A stretch of DNA of 11,192 nucleotides from Larix sibirica (GCA_004151065.3 NWUY0300020279.1:1-11192); one strand, 5' to 3'. Positions 1-9,480 are shown, counted from the first letter of the stretch. Program-made: numbers and translations. Notes: generated by a model from the letters alone, not told the origin.

Positions 1-909
1 AAGTTCAACACCTTTAATTCAATTAAACCATCAATGTTGGTCATGAAGTCTAAAAATGAAGTTGATGAAAAATGTATGCCTCACAAGTTGACCTATGATT
101 TGACCACCATAGTACCAAGTGGATAACATGTTAATTCTTATTACTCACACGTGTGGAGCTAGTCACGTGTGGGATTTTGAGAAGATTCTAGAGGCTCCAA
201 AACCCTATCCTAATATAGACTTGGGATATGCAAAAACCCTAACCCCAAGCCTAGATGGCTACCAAGGCATGTTCAAATCTAGGCCATAAGAAAAGGAAGG
301 AATTGCAATCCTATTCTAATGATTTATTGTTCCATAGGCAACAAGAGAAAAGGAGTGGGATACTTTAGTAGATCATAGGAAGAAGAAGACCTTGCAACAA
401 GGATTCACGAGCCATATTGTCAATTGGAACTGCATAGTGAGTCTATGTTTCTTTCTATCTTACATTTATATCTAAGATGAAAATAACAAAACACTAGAAG
501 GTCAACCAACAACAAGATTTATGAGCATGTGAGAAGGTAAATCATACTAAAATATAACATGACCATGCTTTCTTTCATCTAGGACATGCTTTTATTAAGT
601 GTGGCATGCATATTTCTCAAGACTAGCTTGCATTTTTTGAGTTTGGCAATTATAGTGAAATACCTACTTTGGTAGAAAAACATTGCACACTTGAGGGATC
701 TAGCATGCATTTTGAACATGTATGAGGGTATGTAGGAGGGTACATCAAGATATTTCATCCACTTTGAATTTGTTTTACATTTGGAAAATATATACAAAGG
801 ATGGCATGCATTTTTTAGGGCTATGACATAGATTTTTGTCAATGCATATTTAGATGCAAAATTCTCGTATTTTGTAAGAGCAAACAATTTTTGGTAAATA
901 AGATGAAAT
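1..909. other. Non-coding, AT-rich stretch with no recognised gene
   Basis: I see no gene here on either strand. The longest open frame is a 127-codon one on the minus strand at 579-962. It is rich in K, N, I, Y and F, matches no family I recognise, and runs antisense into the integrase remnant that starts near 910, so I treat it as chance. A plus-strand ATG at 255 opens a 37-codon frame that closes at 366-368 and has no recognisable product. Some of 770-909 may belong to the RNase H-integrase linker of the gypsy element that follows, but the similarity is too faint to call. The motif cluster at 146-242 is listed separately. Confidence 0.5.
146..242. promoter_or_regulatory. Cluster of two G-boxes and two telo-box-like motifs
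   Basis: Two CACGTG cores lie 16 bp apart. The first, at 148-153, sits in the 10-bp palindrome CACACGTGTG at 146-155. The second, at 164-169, lies in TCACGTGTGGG. Downstream, AAAACCCTA at 199-207 and AAACCCTAA at 234-242 match the plant telo-box. CACGTG is the core bound by plant bZIP and bHLH factors, and telo-boxes occur in many plant promoters near the transcription start. No convincing gene follows, only a 37-codon frame from 255, so this may be the promoter of a decayed LTR or of a lost gene, or it may be coincidence. Confidence 0.3.
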
Positions 910-2060
910 ATGAGAAATGAGCATGGGGAAAAGTCAAATACAACAAAATAAATCATGGCCATGTTTAAAATGTCTAATAGGACATTAGTAGATATATTAG
1001 GTCATGCTCTACATGTGTCATCCCCCAAAAAACAGTCAAGAAGTGGGGACCATAGATCCCTATGCCAATCTAGAAATACCTTGGTAGTCAATTCCATGGC
1101 CTTTATGTCAAATATATTCTCAAGAAAGAATGGTTATGATTGTGTATCTGTGGTTGTTGATCAATTTTTAAATAGGTCAATTTTGGCATCTCGCAAAAAA
1201 GCATGTTACAATGTAAGGCACTGCTAAGCTCTTCTTTGAGCATGTTTGGGTTCATTTTGATTGGCCAAAGATATTTATATTTGATAGATACCAAATGTTC
1301 CTAATTATATTATGGTCTAGCCTTTGGCTAATGATGGTCACCAAGTTGACCAAACCAAATGCTTTCACTCCCTAGGCCAATGTACATACAAATTTGGTCA
1401 ACAAGATGATTGCACATATTCTCAAAATGTACAACTTTAAACATATATGTATAGTGGGATGAAATCCTTCCTTATGTTCAACACAACTATAATAAACCAC
1501 TTCAAAGTTCTACTGGACATATCTGTTAATTTTCATGTATTCCTTGGATTCCATCCTTTCTCCCTAATTGCGATAAATCTTACAATTACATTTATATGGG
1601 AAGAGTCCTCCCATGCTTAGAAGTAGGTGGACAATGTTGCCAATTTTTTTGAAAGGATCCAACACATCCAATGATAGGTTCATGATATTTTGCAAAATAT
1701 CAATGCCAAGTAGTGTTATGATCAACACCATGTTCCACACTAGTATATCTTAAGGAATATCATTGCACTTCTAGTTTCTAGTGTTTGTAGTAAGAACATT
1801 TTGATTGTATTACTTTAGGGATATCTACACTAAACATGTTTAATGCAGATATCCCTAAAGCATCACATTCATAATTATTACAAAAGGATGGAGTTATAGG
1901 TCCAAATAAGGAACTCAAACCACTCCACAATGGGCCTATTGATGTGAGAAAAAGTCCCAAGTCAAATACACATGTTCACCTAGTGAAAGGGCCCAAACAA
2001 ACCTTCCTCCGTTGAAATTGTGAACACTTTGAATACAACTTGGTTATCATTGGTTCTTTA
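910..2060 (+). mobile_element. Ty3/gypsy retrotransposon remnant A: decayed integrase
   Basis: This is the integrase section of a plant Ty3/gypsy pol polyprotein, readable only by switching frames. In order I see a possible zinc-binding end with CSTC at 1005-1016; GYDCVSVVVDQFLNR from 1132 (family pattern VVVDRF); LFFEHVWVHF near 1230-1260; WSSLW and TKLTK near 1305-1350; VNKMIAHILKMYN near 1397-1436; WDEILPYVQHNYN from 1455; EESSHA near 1600; FERIQHIQ and VHDILQ near 1650-1700; and, after an interruption, GPNKELKPLHNGP from about 1891. Catalytic residues are lost. The first Asp of the DDE triad reads Ala (1099-1101) and the Glu position reads Asn (1391-1393), while the middle Asp is kept (1283-1285). 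An in-frame TAG lies at 1373-1375 and further stops follow. The element is dead. No LTR, primer-binding site or polypurine tract could be placed, and no reverse transcriptase was seen upstream. Confidence 0.88.
1813..1860. repeat. 48-nt hairpin (inverted repeat) inside gypsy A integrase
   Basis: CTTTAGGGATATCT (1813-1826) and AGATATCCCTAAAG (1847-1860) are perfect 14-bp reverse complements. Between them, the 12-bp perfect palindrome TAAACATGTTTA (1831-1842) is flanked by acac on one side and atgc on the other. The whole unit can fold as a 14-bp stem, a 4x4 internal loop and a 6-bp stem. Weak pairing extends a few bases outward. It lies in roughly 100 bp that separate the IQHIQ/VHDILQ part of the decayed integrase from its C-terminal GPNKELKP part, so it may be a small insertion. 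It is short for a MITE, and no clear target duplication is visible. Confidence 0.75.
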
Positions 2061-2162
2061 TGCTTTACCCATTAGGTTTATATGTGATATTTCTAAAATA
2101 ACATATATAAACCTATTTAAGCCTAGACAAGGGTGTTGTAAAGAGAATCAATTGTCATGAAA

Positions 2163-2443
2163 CAAAAGGAAGGTACAAAGAGAATGGATAATAGTTCACT
2201 AACTAATGTCAACACCAACCCTCAGGGTACACTCTAAGGATTATGGATAGCCTACACATCATCAAGAGAGCACCCATTCCATGTCAAAATGTTGGACATA
2301 AAGCAAAGGGGAAGTATAAAGAGTGGGGATAATACTCCACCATCTATCGTATGCACAAAACACGAAGCTTGCTTTGAGGACTAAGGATAGGCTACAAGTT
2401 GTTAAAAGTTACATCCAATCATTTAGCAATGTATAATTAAGCA
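2163..2443 (+). repeat. Diverged tandem duplication, period about 140 bp
   Basis: Two successive copies share blocks at a constant offset. A segment reading AAAGGAAGGTACAAAGAG then GGATAATAGTTCAC (from about 2165) returns as AAAGGGGAAGTATAAAGAG then GGATAATACTCCAC (from about 2306). A second block, AAGGATTATGGATAGCCTACA (from 2236), returns as GAGGACTAAGGATAGGCTACA (from 2376). The copies differ by many substitutions and small indels, so the duplication is old. A fragment near 2489-2515 with GGTGATAATAGTTAACAACC may be part of a third, out-of-register copy. The repeat lies just beyond the integrase C-terminus of element A, where Ty3/gypsy elements often carry tandem repeats before the 3' LTR. 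Confidence 0.55.
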
Positions 2444-4640
2444 TGAGGAATTCCATAAGACGCAACATCTACCTCTACACCCATCAAGAAAGATTGTGAA
2501 TGGTGATAATAGTTAACAACCATTGACAAATTTGCAAGAGTATAAAGAACAATCTAATAATGTCACCATATTCAACATATGAATATATCTTACATTCTCA
2601 AAAGAGAGACATTTAGCAAGAGTGCAAAGGTCTCATTTATATAAATTCCTAATGACTCTTGGCCTTCTACCTACTTGACTCTTTTCCTTCCACCTTCATG
2701 GAATTTTGCCTTTGTAAATTACCTTTGGCCTTCCTACTCTACTTGACCAATTTACTCTACAAAGTTTTGTCATCATCCCACATTGGATGATGTGGCCCAA
2801 TATTCACAAAAATTATAATTTTTTTCCATCCATATGTTATTTCTCCTTGATTTGTCTTTTAGTGCTTGCAAATTTGACCATGAATTTAGCGCTAGTCACC
2901 TCATATGGTTACAACTTGAACATGGAGCCTTTCTATTATTTTCTTGTACAATTGGATGAAGAAATATTGGCCTCTCTTCCCTTCTTTGATTGTTAGTTTT
3001 CATCCTTGATGTTTTCTTCACATTTGCATATGGAAATCATGCCATTTTATTTATTTGAAAATATGCAATCTTTCCTTTACTCCTTTGAATTTGACACCTC
3101 CAACCAAATGTTAAAAATTTGCAATGTAAGAAAATGAACCATGCTCTTCAGTGCTTGGTCATCTATGTCATTCTATCTAATCCACAGAGCTCTCTTTTTC
3201 ACTTGTATAAAACTTGCAAAACAAACATGAGATCACTTCCACAAACTCACTTGAGGATGCTTGCAAAAATGATAAATTTCTCATGTGCTTGGTAACTTGA
3301 AATTCTACAAAATGTGTATAGTGTAAGTGATGAATGAGCCTTGTTTTGAATTTTTTAAAATAAAACTATTCATATGCTTGAGTAAGATGAACACCATTGA
3401 ATCTCGAAAGGAATCTTTTGTAGATCTAAATCATTAGCACCAAAGTAAAACAAACTATGGCACTTTCACATAAGATAGTTACCCATTTTTGTTTATGTAG
3501 TTTGCACATAAAATATGCATATAATGCAAGTATGCCATTAATCTTTCAAGGAAAATCATCACAAGTATAGTTGCAATTTAATAAAGATTTCAACTCGGGA
3601 AATGGTGAGGATGAAACATGATCATTTCATTACATAAAATTTTGTTGTCTAGTGCTTTTTCTTCCAACTCCAAGATCTTGAGCATGTCACATAAGGAAGT
3701 GACCTTGAAGTATTGCTTCTCTTGTATGTATACTTTCTTTGAATCTCCAATCCTTGCAACTCAAAGATAAATTTCAATGTTAATCCTTCATGTCATTATA
3801 AAATCTACAAAATGAAATGAACCCATCAAATGCAAGGGAAAATAACCCAAAGGGAATTCAAACATGGCAAAGACATGAGCTATAGCAACAAAATAAGTCA
3901 TAAACTCATTATTTCAATTTCCACACAATGAATATTTGCATGTTACTAATCCATGGGCTGAAATTTAAAAGCAAATAAAAATAACAAGATAAAATAACTT
4001 GAAAAACCTTGTGACACTAAAAACTCTTCTTGGTACAGCTTGTAAACATCAAAGCATTGTTTCCCTTTACTTTGACATTGATCATGGATGCAAAACATAT
4101 TCTTCTCTTCTGTATCTCAATTCCTTCATGGTTTGATAATCTTCTAGCATCTACAATAAGGGGAAATTGATTTTTAATGGAAAATGGGAGCCCTAAGTTT
4201 CACAATCTCAACATTCTTCCTCCATGATTGAAAATGAATCGATAGAGGGTTTTCTTAATTTTCATTACACAAATTACAAGCTACCATTAAAGCCTTAAAG
4301 CGGATATCCAACAATGCAAATTGATTTCTTCAGGCTCTAAACTATTTCTCAATCCTTGGGGGTTTATCCAATGCTTGAATGATGGGTAAATCCATTTACT
4401 TGATGGATTCCAATGCTTTGGCTATGTGCATGCTTGTAAAACACAATAAAAATGGTGAAGATAACCAATAATAAAGAAGAATGGATGCTACAAGTAAACA
4501 ATGAAGTAGTGAGGAAAATATGGGAACGCTTTGCATCTTAAAGGCCCAATGCTTCATCTATCAAGTAGTTGGAAGTTCAACAAACAAATGGAATTGCGGA
4601 GTAAGATTGGTAGAGGTCATATTATTGATGAAGAGGGTGT
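2444..4640. other. Gene-free AT-rich stretch
   Basis: No coding similarity, RNA gene or LTR boundary is recognisable. A 69-codon frame at 2787-2996 is hydrophobic but has no family features. A perfect 8-bp hairpin with a 6-nt loop lies at 2771-2792 (CATCATCC and GGATGATG). Two similar segments reading cttggccttctacctacttgac (from about 2658) and ctttggccttcctactctacttgac (from about 2723) form a weak direct repeat about 66 bp apart. This is probably old, decayed repeat DNA and may include the 3' end of element A. Confidence 0.5.
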
Positions 4641-4649
4641 ATGACGTCA

Positions 4650-5032
4650 CCAAGTGAGAGATTTTCTCGAACACATCCAAATCCTTGAGAAAAGAGGTTA
4701 AGGAGGCCAACGCATTGAGGAAAGAAGGAAGAAACACCCCGAGGTGAAATATTTTCCTCTTGGGGGTAAATCATTGAACTTGGGAGGAAAAGAGACCAAA
4801 TTATTAGCCTCTTAGACTAGGGATTTCCCGCTTTTTAGCTTAATTTGACAAAAAAAAGAAACATTTGATATAATTGTTTTCCTAGACAAGTTTTATTTCA
4901 TGCACCTCAAGAGGGAGAGTAAAATCAATCACCTAGAGGGATTTTCGGCTCCCATACCCAACAAATTTATCTCACGAGGCAAATTGCTTGCTTGGGAAGC
5001 CAACAAGCCTCCCAAGTGAGCTATTTTGCTCA
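4650..5032. repeat. Dispersed short hairpins of the pattern GAGN...N'CTC
   Basis: A loosely conserved motif recurs within 400 bp, and its outer arm bases change together. The copies are GAGA/TCTC at 4656-4668 (context CCAAGTGAG...ATTTTCTC), GAGG/CCTC at 4741-4759 (context ATATTTTCCTC) and TGAGC/GCTCA at 5017-5032 (context CCCAAGTGAG...ATTTTGCTC). A poorer copy near 4931-4950 reads CACCTAGAGGGATTTTCGGCTC. A further inverted repeat, CTTGGGAAGC (4991-5000) with GCCTCCCAAG (5007-5016), precedes the last copy. The copies share an ATTTT loop core. They may be a degenerate tandem array or a chance composition effect; no function is claimed. Confidence 0.35.
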
Positions 5033-7381
5033 ATCATTGATGAAATCACCTATGGGACTGTGAATTTTTTTGGAATTGATCTACAACCTAATTTTGTACA
5101 TTACTCATTATTGAAAACATCTTTAATCATATGAAACATTCATTATATATGGATGCTCATCGATTTCATGGCTTATTTAGCTCTTCAGATGTCACCAAGA
5201 GTGATTTGGCCTCCAATGGATTTATAACTTTTATACTTTGAATCAGGACATGAAAATTTATAGTTGGAATATCAAAACCATCACTAAGCTTCAAAATCAA
5301 GGATTAAATCACCAACAACCTCAGAGCAACCCTAACAAATAAAAAAATATTAATTAAATTGGGTGCTAGTGAAATCCCTTGGTTTTTGGCCTTCATAAAA
5401 TTGTAACTCTTTCATGTAACCTCTTATAGATGAACTTTTTTTTATCATAGGAGACACTAAAACATTTCCAAAGAGTGGTTGGACACATTATACCACACTC
5501 ATTGTGTCTAATTTAATTAGTCGAGAAGAGAAAATTGTTTTCCTTGGGGTGATTTTAAATCCACATTTTCATAGTTGAAAACCTTGGAATCAAATTTCAT
5601 CCATTGAATTGAGTCTGTATACCCAAAAGGTATCGATGTAGCACCTTTAAATATTCAAAAATTAAATTCGGTGAATCACCAAAAATATGTACAAAGTTCC
5701 CCAAAGTCTAAAGCATAAATTTCACATGAGTAGTTGCTTCTCTAAAATCCAATTTTTTTTGGTCATGTTTCATCTTGTCATATGTAATTTGATAACACAA
5801 TTTAGATCTTGATCGGTGAGTTGGACTTTAATCTATGAGGGAGGCCTCTAGGAACCAAATGCACCTATATGGAAACACATGGTATAAATGCCACTTTGAC
5901 CCAAAACTCATCCATAAAACTTCATGCAACTAAGAGAATGTATGATATGATCAAACAAAGCTATAAACCCAACTCATGCACTTTTGTTTGGTCATTTCCT
6001 TTATTTCACCACTTAACATGCCATTCTTGCCATGCTTGAGGTTGCATTTTTAGTGCCACTACTGTGGATTTTGTGACACAATTGTACATGTTGTATGGTT
6101 ATGGAGTTTTCTTGTTAGAAGAAACTTGATAGCATTCATAATCTTTTTTAAAAGCTTGTTTTTCATAGCTTTGTGTCATTCTCACATGTGTGTGCCATGT
6201 AGCCTTTTCCCACTTGCTAAACCATTGCATGGTTCTTTGTACAATCTCACATTACTTGTGGAGTGCCTATGATCTATTAGCATTTCATTGTCACCTATGA
6301 AATTAGAGTATGAATATCTAAGCACAAGGCATAAAAACCCATCAAACTTGAAAATCACATAAGCCATGAATCATTGAAATGTGTCAGCAAGCTAGGCCAT
6401 TTTCATGAATAAGCAAAGTCACATAGGTGGAATGCAAATGAAATGCAATCATGTGTCAAGTGATAAAAGTGGAACTATCATCAATGCATGATTCAACTGT
6501 TTTATTTCAATGTAATCAAACTAGCTTCAGATATGACTAGATGCATAAGTATGCAATCAATCACAAGGTAAAGTAATTAGTTTGTATGCTCATTCATCTT
6601 ATGCAAATGCATTCATAATTAATAAGATACAAAAATCATTTCAAAGATGAAGCTTAACTTGAAAACAATTAAAAAATAGGGGGATTTACAAGTCTACTAT
6701 CTTGGGGCTAGTTGATGCCTCAACAAATCCTCAAGATATAAATCCTATAGCAAGAAGACTTTACTTAGTTCTCATAGAAATTAGAGTTTGTATGAAGTGA
6801 GTCCCTCTAGAATTATTCCTTGTGAGGGAACTAATGATTACTCCAATTGGTCAACTTTTAACTCATAAATTGTATTAGAAGAACATATGTTGAGGTTAAT
6901 TCTTTTTTGAGCATGAATCATTAATCTTGGATTAAGTCAGAATTGCAGGGATTATTTTAATTTACAATAATATATATATTTTTGGGTATAAATTTAGTAT
7001 CCCTCAAGTGTTGCTCCATTTCCCACATGCATCCATAGTCCTGATGGAGTCACCAAGACATTGCAAAGCTTGCTCCATTGCTAGCAAGCCTCCATTGCGT
7101 CAATGAAGATATCTACATGCCCCCTCAATTATTTGTACTTCCTTTCTCCTTAATCATGTTGCTTTATAAATGAAAGGACAAGGGAAACAACAATCTTTAT
7201 AAGATTGATAGGGATGGCTGCCCTTTTTTGGGGTTTATTTATTAATTTTGTATGCATAAATATTAAGATTATCCCCTTGTGACTTTTAACCTTGTACTTT
7301 TGATTTATTTTTTTCACATGACCAATTGAGTTTAATGTAGTGGATGGATTTTTTCAACAATCTAACTTGTCAACCAAACCG
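5033..7381. other. Gene-free AT-rich stretch
   Basis: I see no gene or firmly identifiable retroelement. The minus-strand 61-codon frame at 6182-6367 has no recognisable domain. Small structures include the palindrome GGTGAATCACC near 5670 and a 7-bp hairpin GCTTGCT/AGCAAGC at 7068-7089. A purine run AAAAAATAGGGGGA near 6671-6684 resembles a polypurine tract but is not followed by an LTR start. The minus strand around 5800-5990 faintly resembles a copia-type integrase, but too weakly to annotate. Confidence 0.45.
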
Positions 7382-7535
7382 GTGTCAAGATCATCAAAGG
7401 GTTGGTCACTTAGAATGTTCCATATCCATCCTGTATTTGCATTCTTCTCACAATCTCAGTGTCAAAATCATCAAAGAGTTGGTCACTTAGAATGTTCCAT
7501 ATCCATCCTCTATTTGCATTCTTCTCGCAATCTCA
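7382..7535 (+). repeat. 77-bp tandem duplication, about 95% identical
   Basis: Copy 1 (7382-7458) and copy 2 (7459-7535) both begin GTGTCAA and end in CAATCTCA. Reading them side by side I count four substitutions in 77 positions: caaGatc/caaAatc, aaagGg/aaagAg, cctGta/cctCta and tctcAca/tctcGca. The unit length is not a multiple of three, so the 86-codon open frame that spans it (7340-7600) reads the two copies in different frames and is unlikely to be a protein. The high identity suggests a duplication much younger than the ~140-bp repeat at 2163. It lies on the 3' side of the minus-strand gypsy element B. Confidence 0.93.
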
Positions 7536-7644
7536 TTGATTCATTTTCAAGACTGCTTCTTTCAATAACATGGCCACAGGTAACACATGGAGTTTGCTAA
7601 GAGTTGACCTTCATGCGCTAAGCATCAATGCATGCAAAAGGATA

Positions 7645-7860
7645 AAAAAAATTGTATTAATAAAGCAAGAATCCCATCAACACACGAATAAGTTGATCTT
7701 CATATTTAAATGAAATATTAAAAAAACACCGAACAAAAAAGAAAACAAAAAATTTCAACAGAAAAGCAAGCAAACTATCTATGAAGCAAAATAAACTTAA
7801 AGAAAAAAAGAAAAAATTAAAGCAATAGAACGTCAAAGATAAAAAAACCAAAAGCTAGAA
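7645..7860. repeat. A-rich, strand-asymmetric low-complexity tract
   Basis: The plus strand is dominated by A with runs of up to eight, such as gataaaaaaaattg and gaaaaaaagaaaaaatt; G and C are sparse and T is depleted. Read on the minus strand it is a pyrimidine tract directly downstream of the integrase C-terminus of element B, where a 3' untranslated region would lie. The minus-strand 64-codon frame at 7657-7851 (mostly F, L and S) is a product of this composition and not a credible gene. Confidence 0.7.
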
Positions 7861-7894
7861 AGCAAAGATCGAAATAAAACTACGATAAGGGTAG

Positions 7895-8790
7895 ACTAAA
7901 TTGAAGTATCGCTTTAGCAATTGGTTGTTAGGCAGAGGGAGAACCATGCTTTCTTCATGTTTTGGAAATTGTACATGCCAATACCAATCTCCTCGTCCAT
8001 GTGATAAGGTTTAAGCCAAAGTTATTGAAACTTCATTTGTTTTCCCTTTGGCTCATTTTCTTTGTCCCACTCTAGGAAAAGATTGCCTACCTAAAAGTCT
8101 ATCATTTTATGCATGTTGGTTGAACCAATGCTTAGCAATCCTTGAGTGAGATACACAATTTTGGTTGGCTTTGTCTCTTTCCTCTTCCAACTTCGACAAA
8201 GTATCAATCTATTTTTTGCACCATGAAGGAGTGCTCACTTTTTGTTGCTTGAGATCATTTCCAAGATGGTAAAAAGATGCATGCAAATTAGATTTCTTAT
8301 TTTTCATCCTTCTCAATTCATCTCAATAACACTCTCATAGTTTTTCCTAAAAATGATTTCATCGACAAGTTGATATTGAGCATATTTGAGTCAAAGAGAT
8401 CTTCTTCTTTTGGCATCTAGGTGACTTGGATTTATCCATATTATAAATAACGTTTCAAGTCATAATATGATGAAGACATGAAAATAGGTATATTTAGTAC
8501 ATCATATATGTACAATGATGCTTTGTTCTCCCAACCTACTTCTTCAACATCCACTTGCTCTCGTTCCTCAATTGTTAGTCTACATAACCCTTGCCAATGA
8601 ATCATGGTTGCATGTTTAATATCAAGGCCATACTTTTGGATGGTATTTATCCAATTTCCTCTCCTTTCACCAATTTCTTTCTAAATAACGAGAGAGCTAT
8701 TATCTGTGTGTGAAACAATTACTTTCATGTGTATTTTGGGTTTGTTCATTAGTTTGTTTGTGAATTGCGGGACTAGCATATGGTCTAAGA
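7895..8790 (-). mobile_element. Ty3/gypsy retrotransposon remnant B: RNase H and integrase C-terminus, core deleted
   Basis: On the minus strand, in order of transcription: RNase H remains near 8725-8560 with KVIVSHT, then KEIGERRGNWINTIQKYG and GQGLCRL-like wording (WQGLCRL at 8596-8576); an acidic linker; the RNase H-integrase spacer with YYDLKRYL and DAKRRRSL (8418-8395), then YQLVDEIIFRKNYESVIE ending near 8322; then the integrase C-terminus with KLEEERDKA (about 8202-8176), HWFNQH, LEWDKENEPKGK (8074-8040), LWLKPY and finally NNQLLKRYFN (to about 7899). Stops and frameshifts interrupt the reading. Only about 110 nt separate the spacer from the C-terminus, so the zinc-binding domain and DDE core, normally some 250 residues, are missing. 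This is a different gypsy lineage from element A, judged by its wording. No LTRs were found. Confidence 0.85.
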
Positions 8791-8819
8791 AACCACAAAT
8801 TGATGGAATCTAATTCGTC

Positions 8820-8969
8820 AAAATCGCTAGAGGATTGCATTCATCTTGGGCCACACCAACCCTTAACATGACTGGATTTTAAGTGTCTCCTCTCAGCTAC
8901 CTTGTGGGATTCAAACTTGGGTCACCATGCAAAATGAGGCCTGTTGAAACCAACCAAGCTTGTGGGATT
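8820..8969 (-). mobile_element. Probable tRNA-derived SINE
   Basis: Read on the minus strand from about 8961, AGCTTGGTTGGTTTC (8961-8947) resembles an RNA polymerase III box A. About 30 nt further on, GTTTGAATCCC (8916-8906) matches a box B closely, the usual spacing for a tRNA-like head. The tail continues through ggtagctgagaggagac and aagggttggtgtggcccaag. The 3' boundary is not clear; I stop near 8820 because RNase H wording of gypsy B begins below about 8790. An 11-bp direct repeat CTTGTGGGATT occurs at 8901-8911 and 8959-8969, inside and at the head of the segment. A degenerate tRNA gene is a less likely alternative, since no acceptor stem is apparent. Confidence 0.4.
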
Positions 8970-9480
8970 TGATTTCTTTAAGTGGTTGATTGTGTGAAGA
9001 TACGCAATTTTTTTTATTTATAAACAATACAACGTATTGACTAATCAATTTTTTTAGAAGACATGGCAAAACCTATCATAACTTAGTTGTCAAACTCGTA
9101 GTGAGGACAACTATAACTAAGTCACTAATAGTTAGTAAACAACTCTCTTACTAAACACCTTTGGGTCTTAAGCAATTACACTACTTCCTTACATCTAAAA
9201 AAAATGGACTTAAAATAAATTATATATACATGTTAATATAATTATTATGTAAATATACACCAATGATAAAGTTGGACCAAATTTTTTTAACCAAATTTAA
9301 AAAAAAATCATATTCCAAAATTGAGAAAGTATAACAAGCATAATTGTTTTAAACAAAATTAATAACCTTCGACATCATTAAAAAGATAATTTACTTTCCC
9401 TTAAAAATTCCACCTTAACCAAATAACAGTGATCTCCCAACTAGTTTAACCTTGAAAACGGGTTCTTATATTCCCACTCA
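8970..9480. other. AT-rich intergenic stretch with clustered inverted repeats
   Basis: There is no gene here. Around 9080-9120, CTTAGTTGTC and GACAAC(TATAA)CTAAG form an interrupted inverted repeat, and just beyond it ACTAA-TAG-TTAGT is a small perfect one. Long T and A runs lie at 9007-9060 and 9282-9310. The base composition becomes clearly less AT-rich from about 9480 towards the METTL5 first exon, which I take as the edge of the gene's promoter region. Confidence 0.45.

Noticed and set aside
579-962. 127-codon minus-strand open frame, the longest in the window
   Set aside because: Composition is what AT-rich DNA gives by chance, no domain or signal is recognisable, and it runs antisense into the gypsy A integrase.
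955-1227. 90-codon plus-strand open frame as a stand-alone gene
   Set aside because: Its C-terminal half is the VVVDRF part of a Ty3/gypsy integrase; the frame is a surviving piece of a dead polyprotein.
2787-2996. 69-codon plus-strand open frame with a hydrophobic stretch
   Set aside because: No recognisable family, no promoter or neighbouring exon, and hydrophobicity is common in T-rich frames.
4642-4649. TGACGTCA palindrome as a bZIP site
   Set aside because: An isolated 8-bp match with no gene nearby.
5640-5990. Faint resemblance to copia-type integrase on the minus strand
   Set aside because: Only isolated residues fit after several frame changes, with no diagnostic motif.
6671-6684. 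Polypurine-tract-like AAAAAATAGGGGGA
   Set aside because: Not followed by a TG-initiated LTR, and no partner LTR could be found.
7340-7600. 86-codon plus-strand open frame over the 77-bp duplication
   Set aside because: The repeat unit is not a multiple of three, so the two copies are read in different frames; no protein similarity seen.
7657-7851. 64-codon minus-strand frame rich in F, L and S, resembling a membrane peptide
   Set aside because: It is the translation of a low-complexity pyrimidine tract.
8906-8961. A tRNA gene on the minus strand
   Set aside because: Box A- and box B-like motifs are present, but no acceptor stem or anticodon arm pairs; a SINE head fits better.
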